A stretch of DNA of 64,000 nucleotides from Rachicladosporium sp. CCFEE 5018 (lineage: Eukaryota > Ascomycota > Dothideomycetes > Cladosporiales > Cladosporiaceae): assembly GCA_002077045.2 (NCBI GenBank), contig KZ111168.1:410558-474557 (forward strand), read 5' to 3'. How positions within the stretch are numbered: position 1 is the stretch's first letter; every line of letters starts with the position of its first letter. Below are positions 11,116 to 21,554 of this stretch, piece by piece. Below the pieces are notes generated by a model. It searched no databases, was not told where the DNA came from, and saw only the letters and a program-made list of their open reading frames with translations. The position numbers and the translations under genes are program-made.

Positions 11116-13062
11116 TCGGCGTTGTGTATTCGCTTCATGGCAGTGGAATGACCTTCATCAGCGATATGAGCTAGTTGCACGGGCCAAGTCACGTCCCCAG
11201 CTGTCGCCGAGGCCCATGTGGGCGAGCTAGTGGCGCGGCACGACTGCTGACCAAGCACATCCGCGTCAAGTGCATGGCCCGCAAGGGCCTCATGGACGCG
11301 TGGGGACAACGGGCCTTTCCGCGTCCACCTGCAACTCCAATCCCGCATGGGCTTTGGTCTCGCATGGGCGTATCGCCCGCAGCCTGTTGAGACCCGTGCG
11401 CGTGGTGTCAGAGCTCAAGAAGTGCAACTGGCCCACATCCCGCGCGGGCAATTGGCAGCTGGGGGCTTCACATGACGGGCTCGAGCAAGTCCAGGCCGAC
11501 ATGCGCCACATGGGCATCAAATCCGCACGGGCGAGTGTCCGCGACCTCCAACGGGGGCGAACCAGCATACCGAGGGCGAACAATCACACCGAGGGCAAAC
11601 GCGCCGCTAAACGTCCTCTCTAGGCAGCTTGATTTTGACGAACGAATGATTTTACGGGCAGTCAGGGGACAGTCACATTACGATCACGTCGTTTAGCTTG
11701 TACTCGCTGCTAACCTAGCGCTGCATATAACGAACAATCCAGTCTGCCGAAGCGTGTCTCAAAGCCTTCAGTCTAGACGCTTGCGTTGGTCGGAGTCCCA
11801 ACCTTCAATCAACGCAGATACAACCGATACTATGGAACATCAGGGTGTGATTGACCAGACGTCTAGATCTCGGAGAAGAACGTACATTGAGGTAATCTAC
11901 TCGCAATCATCCGGCGTACAAGACTGGTGCTTACTCTGGATGCCACCTTGGTCATCACTCGAGTCGCACTTGACGCATCCGGAGTGCGAGTTCTCTCGAT
12001 CTTTGCTTCGATAACGCGCAGACGGCGCTCAAGTGCGTCGATTTTCAGTGCAAGACGCGCTTCCAACAAGCTCGTAGTTTTTCTACACTTACACGGAGCC
12101 ATGGCTGGTCAGATTCACACACGTCGTTCGAGAGGATGCCTGCGAAGATTGAGAATGCTTAAGTATGCTGTCGTACGTATACTACGAGTCCTGCTCGAAA
12201 CACGAACACACCATCTCCAGAAACCTGTTTCCTGGATTTCGCCGATCAAGCTCCATCACTCGATCCGTCATTGAGGTGCAGCCGTTGGACAAGGTCCCCA
12301 CTACGCTTCGTGTCACGTTTTTCCGCAGTATTGTCCTGGCACTGTACCGCTAAGCGTGTGCCGTCGCGCTGGCTTGCAAAGGCGACAGGATCATTACAAC
12401 CGCCGGAAATCGCAAGGACGCTGCAGGACGTAGTCTGCTCGCCTTCACACTGCCTGCAAGGATTTCAGTGAGTCACGGTGGTGTTCCGATCTCAAGATCA
12501 GGGCACACACCATTGCACAGTTGCATGAACATCACCAACAGCGTCTGGCACGCGAAATGATGCCAACTGATTTCCCGAGCAGTTGCGCGGACTTGCCAGA
12601 AGAGTGAGTGGCAGAAAGTGGGGATCACTGAATGTCATCGTCATGCCGCAAGTGCGTTGATCGCCACCGAGAAGCCTGCGAGGTGTCAGCTCTACCAAGT
12701 AAGCTACGGAAGAGCGAATCTGTTAGCGTCTCACTCGAATTTAAGGCGCTCGCCAGCTGCGACCGCGCCGATCGGCTGCGTCATGCACGGTAAAACGTGT
12801 TCGTATGGAACGCTCATGCTAGCGCCAATGGTCAACAGGCCCGCGAACGTTATGGTGGGATGGAACATGCTGAGATCTAAACGTGAGATATGGTCAAGTA
12901 TCAATGACAGATGGTGTCTGCACGATGTGCGAGGCATCATTGGCTATTATACATCGATATCTTCGTGCTTATCAAGACCTCGTCCACTCGCATCCTGCGC
13001 TCAGCCGCCCGAAGATCCTGTCCCCCATCCCTACAACCTGATACCTGGAAACGGGATTCCGA
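11116..13062. other. Intergenic, no supported gene
   Basis: About 1.9 kb with short frames only. No recognisable protein motif, tRNA-like fold or repeat stood out by eye. Confidence 0.45.
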
Positions 13063-13698
13063 CTAATAGAAAGTGGTTGTGCTCATTCGGCGGAAGCTTC
13101 TGTACATGACTTGCAGACCGATATCGCCTCCGCCACTGTCAGAGCTCACGTCGTCGTAATTCCGAGGCTTTTGCGGACGAGAAACCCGGGTTGCATGATT
13201 GGGAAAGGGTTGATATCGCTGCCGGAGCAGAGAGCGTACATGAGTCAGCGCGAGTGGAATCTCAACCCGAACCATGGGCGCCGTGCGATTTGTAGTGCTG
13301 TATGCCTGACCGTCGCTGCGTCCAATAATCCGGTCAAGCAGGCGTAGTGCATGATGACGACCGATTGCACACATGGATTCACGAGCCATGCGCGTATGTA
13401 CAGTGCCAATGCATCCCGGGCATACACGTATGTGATTGTCGAAGTTCAGCATCAGTCGAAGCTCATGCGACGAGGCCACCCTTGAGATTGACGAAACTGG
13501 CTGATTCGGGAAGTGAACGGTCTTCATGTCGCGCCCTACGAGCTTCGAAGCACTGTATACTGGAGACGACCCTAGCAGGTATTTGAGCGACTGCGACGGC
13601 TGCATTGCTAAATGCACGGAACCCCCGACTGCAAACCTGGAAACCGGCGCCAAATTTGCGACCAAGCAAAGTACTGTACATCCATTCAGGCAGATCAC
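13063..13698 (-). CDS. Doubtful 211-codon open frame
   Basis: An open frame immediately downstream of and on the same strand as the coiled-coil gene ending at 13715. It has no recognisable domain, no signal peptide and an uneven composition. It could be a chance frame or the relic of a gene. Listed only because it is long and isolated. Confidence 0.2.
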   Translation of the reverse strand: MICLNGCTVLCLVANLAPVSRFAVGGSVHLAMQPSQSLKYLLGSSPVYSASKLVGRDMKTVHFPNQPVSSISRVASSHELRLMLNFDNHIRVCPGCIGTVHTRMARESMCAIGRHHALRLLDRIIGRSDGQAYSTTNRTAPMVRVEIPLALTHVRSLLRQRYQPFPNHATRVSRPQKPRNYDDVSSDSGGGDIGLQVMYRSFRRMSTTTFY

Positions 13699-13714
13699 GC
13701 GGAAAGTCTTACTG

Positions 13715-14643
13715 TCATGTGCCCGCGACTCCCAAAGCTTCTCGCACCTCCTGCACGTACCCGTCTTTGACCTTTTCGGACCAACGGCAATGGACTTCCA
13801 TGGCAGCTTGAAGGCCCGCCACGGTACCTTGCATCTTGTTGATCGAGTCCATCAGACTGTGTGTCTTCCGCCGCATGGCTTCGGTCAGGGCATCAAACTT
13901 CGCATCCAGCTCCTCGAGTTTGTGTCTGAGTTCTGACTCGGTCTCTCTCGGTCCCTTGCTTAACTTCTCTTGGTTCCTAGAAAAGACTTCGAGTTGTTTC
14001 GTGACCGTAGCTCTGAAGGTACCGTAATCGTCTCCCATGATATTTGGGTGATTTGGCTGTCTGTGTCCCTCGTCAGTCAACTGTGCCGTTCCTCAGATTT
14101 TTGTGGATTTGTGCAGCGATGTTCTGACCTCTCGAGCTGGCGTAGCATGTGACCATGGGCCCCGATTCTCTCTCGGATATCACACAGTTGCACTGTGACG
14201 GTGCTCCAGAATATGTGCTCGTGTCCAGTCGGCTTCGCCGCTGGGGCTGCTAAGGTCGACACAGGTTGAGTGCTAGTATATGCATTCAAAGGCCCAAGAG
14301 CTGGGTCGGGTTGAGGCATTGGAACGTAACTAGAACCTACACTTGAGGCAAGCTGGTGGTGAGGTTGGTTATAGGACGACCCAGCACCCGTGGATGGATA
14401 GGGGGCATTGAACGAGCCACCAGATCCTGCAACAGACACATTCGGCTGCTCCTGGGCGACATTGCTTGATTGCGAAGTGATGTACTGACTCTGACGGGCC
14501 AATGGTGGATGTGTAGGATTCGCATTGGCGTAATCGGCGGCAATGGTATCGTAGTTCGAGGAATCGGCGTTGGCACTCCACCCGTTTAGGTTTGGGAAAC
14601 TCCCGTATGGGAGTTCAGAAACCATTGATGACGACTGTGGCAA
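13715..14643 (-). CDS. Two-exon coiled-coil protein, family unknown
   Basis: Exons 14643-14129 and 14060-13715 join across a 68-bp intron (GTCAGA at 14128, branch CTGAC, CACAG at 14061) with the frame kept, giving 286 residues. The first 140 residues are Ser/Asn/Pro/Gln-rich and disordered-looking. Residues about 145-280 hold two related helical segments, each with a T-V-T-x-Q-L core; the second is a strong heptad coiled coil rich in Glu, Lys and Leu. No enzyme motif is seen, so a scaffold or interaction role is the most that can be inferred. The donor GTCAGA is weak, but without the splice the two halves overlap out of frame by only 4 bases, which favours a single gene. Confidence 0.6.
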
Positions 14644-14860
14644 GATATAACGATCACGACAGGGTATGGCTTAGACGCGACTCCCAGCGAAACAAAATGG
14701 AAAAGCGGTAGCACAGCATAGTGTTCACATGCAGGTCGTACTTAAACGTTCGGACAGCGCTTGCGGCACAGTACTGGACGGCAAAGCTACTTGTAGGCGC
14801 TTAAAGCTCGACTGTTGGTGGCGCCTGCTACGGCCTGCATATGCAGGGCAAGAACCTAGC

Positions 14861-16019
14861 CTATATAGCTCGCCAGACCGTAAAGCACTCCATCGATGCA
14901 AGCTCTGTCAGCAGCGCCAGCGCCTCTTGACTACCCGACCCTGAAGTTACGTACTCGTGCTATGAGGAAGCTAAGCCTTAAAGATCGACAGTACGATGAG
15001 TGAGAACTTACCGGTCGTGCATACTTTACTGGTACACTTCGCTGAGTCGAGAATAAGTCGTCAATGAAGTCGATCAACTGCTTACTAGCGCTCCAACGCT
15101 CAGGCGCGCTAAGTCCAAAGACCTTGTACATAGTGCGCTGTTCCCGTACATGCGCGGCTGTGGCGGAGCGAGGGGCTCCTTCCATGCAATCCAACAGCGC
15201 AAGACCAAGGTCTTCGAGATCCGTGTCATCTGCCGAGGTTTTGCAAGCATCGCAATCGGCGAGTACCACCCGCCCGTCATCTCTACAGACACGGATGGCA
15301 CGAATGCTTACCTGACCATGGATAAGCCCGTGGCTGTAGATGTGTTGGAGAGCTTGGAATACCTAAAGCATGCAGTATTAGTACACTTCGCATTGGATAC
15401 TGTCTGACTTACATACAGAGTGAGCGATAGTACGAAGGTGCGATTCCTGTAACGGGAGGTGAACGTAGAGGAGCTCTTGCAGGGTGTGTCGCGCGTACTC
15501 AAACCCAACATGGATCGTCAAGTTGCTCGCGATCTCGCAAAAAGCAGCGTGGATGTTACGATGGCGCAACGCGATAGCCACCCTTGATTCTTCGCTGATG
15601 ACTTGACCCATGCTCTTGAACATGAAAAGCTTTTTACTTGCGCGAGATGAGCAGATTAGATATTCTTGCTCGCCTTGGACGAGTATCCCCAGCTGCGTGT
15701 ACTCTAGCCATTGCGACATCTTTGGCCGATCGGAAGTCGTAGTCCTGATAGATAGCCGTGGGGTAACAGCATTCGTAAGCGCTGTTCCCCGCTGTCGTGC
15801 CGCTGGGCGGCTCGCTTCCGATCGCTCATGCGTGCCTGGTAGCCATGAAGGCGTGGATCGGATGTCTAGTCCCCTCGAGCCGCGTACGATTGCTCTAGGC
15901 AAAACAAGCGGAATCGGGGGTACGTTTCTGATTGGTGGGAGCTCGCGCGCGGCGGCGTCCGGAACGACGGCGTGTTGCGCGCGCGAGTGTCGCTTGAATG
16001 CGCTATCGAGGGACGACAT
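14861..16019 (-). CDS. Protein-kinase-like protein, probably a pseudokinase
   Basis: Three exons, 16019-15417, 15362-15012 and 14959-14861, join in frame (introns of 54 and 52 bp; donors GTATGT and GTAAGT) to give 350 residues. The first 105 residues are basic, Pro/Arg-rich and unstructured-looking. From about residue 110 the kinase fold can be followed: an N-lobe strand with Lys, L-R-H-R-N-I before the hinge, a T-L-Q-E-L-L helix, then I-Y-S-H-G-L-I-H-G (His216) at the catalytic-loop position and V-V-L-A-D-C-D (Asp237) where DFG should be. The catalytic aspartate of HRD is absent (His216-Gly-Gln), so phosphotransfer is unlikely. The domain ends with an H-E-Y segment and helices in exon 3. An incomplete glycine loop fits the same view. 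Partner and pathway unknown. Confidence 0.68.
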
Positions 16020-16712
16020 GCTGAAGCAACGAATCTGTTCAGTGAGTCGGCGCGCTGCGCATAGTCATATTTGGACGGAAGCGTCGGGAGTACCACAGCT
16101 TGTAGTTGTTCTCTGCGTCTACGCTGAACACAGTACATAGGGACGTTCATCGTGAGACTTCCTCATTCCTGGATTCAGTCCGTGGAGTATCACCCCAATG
16201 CCATGATCCTGGACACAGGTGGTCAAGTTTAGGCTGCATGATTGTGCATAATCGCGCTACCCGCGCGCTCGCGGACGTAGGCTCATGCACGTCTTGCCTG
16301 CGTCAACCTCGCTGGGGGGCCGATATCTGACCGAAGTGGTGCAGTGCGAGTTGCGTTCATTGGCTGCGCGAGTCACGCTTCTCGAAGGCGCTCTTGGCTC
16401 TAGCTCTTATCACAACTTCCTCTTTCCTGGAAAACGGATCTTGCGCGCCCGAAGACAGTCGAGCGCCCAAGACCATTAACCACCCAGCAGTGCTCACGCG
16501 GTTATGCGAAACACGATCATGCTCTCACGCTCCTCAGCGAATCGAGGCGCCGGCGTGCACTCCCTCCTTGCCCGCATGAGCGTGCTCTGGATGCCGCACG
16601 ACACGCCACCAGCATGCGCAAGGCGAGCGTGTGATCCTCCATGCTGGTCAGCCTTGACGCGACTTGCTCTACATCAAATCTGTGGATTTCTCCTCGGCTT
16701 TACACATGCGAG
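16020..16712. other. Divergent intergenic region
   Basis: About 0.7 kb between the divergently transcribed kinase-like gene and the coiled-coil gene; it presumably carries both promoters. No distinct motif was recognised. Confidence 0.45.
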
Positions 16713-17608
16713 ATGACATTCAATCAGTTTCCTCATCGACCTGGAGCAATGACTTTCGAAGCACCTGATGGTCGGCAGATTCCTACCATACCCTTACATC
16801 CAATGTACCGGCCAATGCGAGCCAGCCGTACCTTTATGGACAGCGAGGCCGAGACACTCCATAGTTCCTCCAGCTATGTCCGACCCAGAGCGTCATACAA
16901 GAGCTTGCTGCAGCTGCTAGACGCTGAACGTTGGGCACATCACCGCACCTTGGAGGCCTGGCGGGCTGAACATGAACGACTAGGATACATTGAACAACAG
17001 TATCAGCAGCAATCCGGGGCGACCGCAATCTTGGCCGCTGAGTTCGGCAAGACTAGTGAAGCACTTGTCGCCGCCGAGGCCGAGCGACTGGGGTTACTGC
17101 AGCAAGTCCTAGCAATAGGAGATCGACTCCTCAATTGCGAAGGCAAGCTAGCAGCTTGTCAGAAAGAAAGGCTCGATCTCATTGAGCAAGTCTCGGATCC
17201 ACAGCGAGTGTTTGCCTATGGTGAACCACGCTTGAAGCCGATCATTGAGGTACATATATCAAATTACAACGAGCGGTAGTCGCATGCTAACTAAAGCAGA
17301 GTACATATGCAAGCCCAATGCCCCAAAGTCCGGTGGCTCCAAGTTCTTCGGGTGCGAGCCCAATGGCTCCAGGCCAGGCGCCCTACAGCCCGATTCACCG
17401 AAGCCCCACGCCGCTGCGACTTGATATGAAGACTGCACGCCGACGAAAGCAGAAGATCCAACATCGTAAGAGAAGTGTCCTGTCACCAGTCGAACCGAGA
17501 GTGCCTCAGACAGCGACTTTCGGCCGATCATCGTCCATCTACAGTGACGACGCTACTGTGGCGCCGCTCTTCAGCGATAGGTACGGCGTACGTTCGGCTG
17601 GGATTTGA
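16713..17608 (+). CDS. Two-exon coiled-coil protein, family unknown
   Basis: Exon 1 (16713-17249) and exon 2 (17300-17608) join in phase 0 across a 50-bp intron with a perfect branch site (GTACAT...GCTAACTAAAGCAG). The product is 281 residues. Residues 1-65 are Pro/Met/Arg-rich; 65-170 form an Ala/Glu/Gln/Leu coiled coil; after residue 180 comes a Ser/Pro-rich region with a basic patch (residues about 210-230, K-x-A-R-R-R-K-Q-K type) that could be a nuclear localisation signal. No catalytic motif. The start is the first Met after a run with no clear coding character. It converges tail to tail on the 697-aa gene, with only 18 bp between the stops. Confidence 0.62.
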
Positions 17609-17626
17609 TCAGTCTCTGTATCTAGC

Positions 17627-19720
17627 TTAAGATGCAAACGGAATGTCTGCAAAATCTTCGTCAGTCTCCACGATTCGAGGGTTGACGAATGTAGTCCCCG
17701 CAGCATCAGCGTTCGCGAATATCCATGGGGTTTGCTTCATGTACTCTGCCGAGTAAGGTGTTCCTGTTACCGGATGCTTCTGAGTCTTCCTGATTTCAAG
17801 AAGTGTCTTCTCGTTAGCCTCTCTTCTCTCTTTAAACTCCTTCACCATCCCAGTACACACAATGGAATCGTTTTCGAACTCCTCACCGCCGACTTCTTTG
17901 ATGGCGCCGCTCCCGAAGACCCGCATGAGATCAGATCGCGTGATCCAGCCTTTTCGAAGTGTTTTGTTCTCATCAAGAACTTCAAGCGAAAAGTAAGTGA
18001 CGGGTTGAGGTGGATATCGGACGCGAACAACGGGATCCCTACTGGCTACCTCATCAGAGTTCCTCACTGCAATCCTTCGACATCTATCCAAGCGGTCGAA
18101 GTTCTGTGGGATCTGCACCATGCCCTTTATGGCAATGATGTCACTCGCGGTGAGATGGCGCTCCCATTTGATCAAGGGGAGTTGATCCGCATCTTTGTCG
18201 AAAGTAGATAAGGTACCTATGCGACTCACTGGCACAATGTCGTAGACGGTGCACCCATGTAGACCTCTATTCACAACTGCTCGTGATATACGGCCACCGA
18301 AGATAATACCAACGATAAGCCCCTCTCTTGTGCGTCTACGGCTATGCACGAACGACGCTGTGTCAGCCTGCGGTGGGGGCTGATCGGGCATCTCCGTATT
18401 GCTTGTGCCGTCCGATGTAGAATTAGTGTCGTCCGGGGTCGGCTCGGTGTCGACGCCACGCATGTCTGGGCCAGCGTTATAGCCATTACGAGCGCTGGTC
18501 TCGTCCTCGAGATCGCTCTGCACCTTGGACGGGGGCTGCTGGTGAGTTCTTTCGGCCCGGCTCTCAGGCGGAGTCGGCAAGTGGGTCTTTCGAAGCTGCT
18601 CCACCGGATAGCCATGTGTCTCCAAGATCTCGAAAGCATCGTCGGCATCAGGCTGGGGTGCACTCCCGGGTACGAATTCGCCCAGGCCAAGTTGGTACAT
18701 TGCAGTTGTAATGAGCTTCAGCAGCTCCTTGGCACGACCAGCATCGTCCGTGTCGCAAAGAGCTCTAATCGGGTCCATTGGCATGGTATGATCCTTCTTG
18801 TTGACCCCGTATAGCTCATTGGTCTCTGCAAGTGTACCCCTGAAGGCCCGTAGAGACTGTTGTGCAGCTTTACGATCTCTAGCTGGCGCTGCAGCATTTC
18901 CGATCATCTCCAATTTCGCTTTGACCGCGTTCTCACGATACAAAATGTCCTGCCAGATTTGTGTCTTGCGAATCTCTTCATCGAAAAGACTTGAGTACGT
19001 GGCCTTCCACTCCTCATCTTGGGCTTTGCTACTACGCGCAGCTGCAAAACACTTCTGCAGCAAGAGTACCCATTTCGGAGAGATCACGTCCGTCATGCGT
19101 AGGCTCATACCTGTGTAGTAGGGTCTAGATGTCATAAGTTCTTCAAGTGCCGTGATCGCAGCTTCGTCTCGACTCTTATTCGACTTGTCAGCCCATTCGT
19201 AGTATTTGGCCTTCACCATGATTATAACACCCATCAGCGGCTCGGAAAGCAGCACGCCAGACTTTTGAGCTAATCCGACTCCTGCGCGTGGCTTCCCGTA
19301 GCCATGACTGAGAAGTTCATCATTGGCAGTTCTCCACTCGTCCATGATCTTTGTAGTCTTGCCATAGATCCACAATCTGCGATAGATAGAAGCATGCTTG
19401 CGCAGGAGCTTCCTGTTCTCCATGTCCATGCCGGGCAGGGGTAGCTCGAAGTTACGGGCATTGTCGCGCCCCTCTTCTTCAAATCTCTCCCGGTTGGTAA
19501 TGTCTTCGAAAGCTTGTCCAGGGGTCTCGGAGTCGTCACTCTGATCGCTTTCGTCGCCTGGATCGTCACTATCCATAGCATCATCACTCCTGTCTTCGTC
19601 ACTGTCTACATCTGGCAGATCGTAGCTATCACTGTCGCCTGCAGGGTTTGCAGAGGCGTTTGACTCCTCTGCCCCTTCCCGCTGGTTCCCACCAGACGGT
19701 GGCGGCTTGTGCGCGGACAT
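17627..19720 (-). CDS. Uncharacterised 697-aa protein with acidic N-terminus
   Basis: One open frame of 697 residues starting at the Met at 19720; the frame is open further upstream, but the codons there look non-coding. I do not recognise the family. Residues about 10-90 are strongly acidic (runs of Asp, Ser and Glu), as in chromatin or transcription proteins. Residues 95-360 are helical with conserved-looking Trp, Tyr and Arg positions. Residues 370-460 are Pro/Ser/Thr-rich linker. The C-terminal 220 residues look globular, with G-R-I-S-R, W-I-T-R-S-D and similar segments. The ordered, linker, ordered arrangement suggests a real two-domain protein. Nuclear location is only an inference from the acidic tract. 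Confidence 0.68.
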   Translation of the reverse strand: MSAHKPPPSGGNQREGAEESNASANPAGDSDSYDLPDVDSDEDRSDDAMDSDDPGDESDQSDDSETPGQAFEDITNRERFEEEGRDNARNFELPLPGMDMENRKLLRKHASIYRRLWIYGKTTKIMDEWRTANDELLSHGYGKPRAGVGLAQKSGVLLSEPLMGVIIMVKAKYYEWADKSNKSRDEAAITALEELMTSRPYYTGMSLRMTDVISPKWVLLLQKCFAAARSSKAQDEEWKATYSSLFDEEIRKTQIWQDILYRENAVKAKLEMIGNAAAPARDRKAAQQSLRAFRGTLAETNELYGVNKKDHTMPMDPIRALCDTDDAGRAKELLKLITTAMYQLGLGEFVPGSAPQPDADDAFEILETHGYPVEQLRKTHLPTPPESRAERTHQQPPSKVQSDLEDETSARNGYNAGPDMRGVDTEPTPDDTNSTSDGTSNTEMPDQPPPQADTASFVHSRRRTREGLIVGIIFGGRISRAVVNRGLHGCTVYDIVPVSRIGTLSTFDKDADQLPLIKWERHLTASDIIAIKGMVQIPQNFDRLDRCRRIAVRNSDEVASRDPVVRVRYPPQPVTYFSLEVLDENKTLRKGWITRSDLMRVFGSGAIKEVGGEEFENDSIVCTGMVKEFKERREANEKTLLEIRKTQKHPVTGTPYSAEYMKQTPWIFANADAAGTTFVNPRIVETDEDFADIPFAS

Positions 19721-20162
19721 GATAGGTCCACTTGAAGCGAGAGCTGACTGAGAAACGATCACAAGCAATTCTTTGAACGGGACAGGATACTGGGCGATCT
19801 TGTCAACAGTCAGACCTATAGATCTGGTACTACAACTCGATGCCTTGGAGGTGGTGCATACACGATGTGCTGTCGGAGTAACACTCTGTCGGCACCGCCA
19901 GTGATGTTTGGGATGTATAGTCGAGCTCTGCACCGTAGGGAAGTCATATATAATAGAGCGTGAGCGCGTTTACTGAGATCGTGCATTGTCGGATCCAATT
20001 CCATGATCCAGTTTTCAGTTTCGATGCTAGAAGTAGGGCGGAAAACAGGTATTCGTCGCTCGGCTACGCTTGTGCATACCATCATCTCGGCAGACAGTTG
20101 AGAACCCACTTCGTTAAAGAGCATCTGCTCCATCTGCCGGTCATCGGTAGCACTCATGCAGA

Positions 20163-20922
20163 ATGATCGCTCTCATCGTTGTAATCACTTTGCTAAGATT
20201 TAGCGTCGCCCAGCATGACTTCCGTCCAAGGTGAGTGAGAGCGCTGATAAAGCGTCGTCGCTTCGACTGACAGGACATGCAGGACCGTGTCATGGAATGA
20301 CACTACATTATCCGGCGTGATCGAGGTCAATATCCTAGGGACGAGCAGCGAGTTGGCATTTGACAAACAGTATGCTCGGGGTCGTATTGGCGAAGCGGTC
20401 CGGTTTGCGTTCGTCTCAGTAGACAGCGCGTACATGGCTTTATCTCGCGCGCATCCTTGCGCCGGGCCGGTCGCAGCTTCCGGAGCAAGGCTCGAGGTCG
20501 TGGGCATCGACTCCGTGCTGTGGGTCGATACGCGGGATATGGTATATGTCTACTTCCCCGACCAAGGCTTAGGGTCCTGCGAGTTTGGGCACGTCTTTAC
20601 ATACGATCCCGAGGAAAACGTTGTGGGCACAGCCGTCGGCTCGGACTGTAGAAGCGCTTCCTCAATGCTTGTAATGAGTAGTGGCACAGTATTGCCGCCT
20701 GTAGCGACTGCTACAGCACGTGGTACTGGGACAAGCGTTGCCCCCGGCACAGCGAGCTCAGCAGCGACACAACCGTCTGGGAGCACTGGAAAACAAGGCC
20801 TTCCCAGTCAGACAAACTTACCTGCCTTCGTGAGCTCTGCAGTCCACAGCTTTTGGCTATTCGAACAAATTCTGACCGTCACCTGGACTGTACTCGTCTT
20901 GCTTGCTGCGCTGGTGTGGTAG
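20163..20922 (+). CDS. Secreted or surface-anchored protein with signal peptide and hydrophobic C-terminus
   Basis: Exon 1 (20163-20230) encodes a classic signal peptide ending S-V-A-Q; a 52-bp intron (GTGAGT...CTGACAGGACATGCAG) joins it in frame to exon 2 (20283-20922), giving 235 residues. The mature domain of about 110 residues has four or five cysteines, including one in a S-C-E-F segment, and looks extracellular. It is followed by a Thr/Ser/Ala/Gly-rich stalk (about residues 155-205) and a terminal hydrophobic segment of about 20 residues ending in Trp. Such a tail is either a GPI-anchor signal or a single membrane anchor. The signal-peptide exon would be missed if only the long second frame were considered. 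Function unknown; a cell-wall or surface role is inferred. Confidence 0.68.
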
Positions 20923-21554
20923 TGAGTACTGCACGACACGAGTGCACAGCTAAGCGCCATAATCTTCGACATATATCAGTAGAGAGTAGATAGATTGACA
21001 TGTATGGAAGTGCAGCCACAGGAATGGGAATGACTACGAGACGATTGTACTTCCACTTCGCTACTCTGCCGAGTGTGCGATGCGGTCCTTGCAGATACAT
21101 ACTCGCACAACCCTCGTGTCCTTACCATCGTTTACATCGATATGTTGAGGACCCTCGCGGGTTGAGCTATGCTCATCCTCATCGCACGGCGTGCTTCGAG
21201 GTATGTATTCGCCAGCGCTGCCTGCGTCTTCAGCGTTTCTATGTACCTACGTTTCCCTGCTCGAGCCGAGCGGACCCTGAGCATCTAATCTCGAATCGTC
21301 GTGAGCCGAGGGCGAAGAAGAACCCGCCAACAGATCCACGCCGGTGTCGACTGCTACTGTACTCGATGTTTGATGATACCATCGGGCATGATGCTCTGCT
21401 CTGACTGCTGAAAGATGACCTACACTGACGGTTGTCGGACGACTCCTGAAGGAAGACCGGTGTCGGTGCAGCGTCTCTCTTTCGTCCCCAAAGTCCCCTA
21501 ACATAAAGACGGGGTCCGATCGTCGTCATCGGGCGGAGACGAAGGAGTTTGTCT
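20923..21554. repeat. Degenerate duplicate of the end of the recombinase/C2H2 gene
   Basis: Positions about 21350-21430 repeat, imperfectly, the sequence at about 21577-21655, which encodes the last zinc finger and tail of the minus-strand gene that stops at 21555. Both contain a T/C-GCTGAAAGATG or GGTGAAAGATG core, CTACACTGACG and a downstream ACTCCTG. The duplicate is broken into two frames, so it looks like a decayed tandem copy of the gene's 3' end. The rest of the stretch holds no gene I can support. Confidence 0.5.

Noticed and set aside
19816..20157. 113-codon minus-strand frame upstream of the 697-aa gene
   Set aside because: It begins 5 bp from the opposite start of the signal-peptide gene, overlaps the leader of the 697-aa gene and has no recognisable feature.
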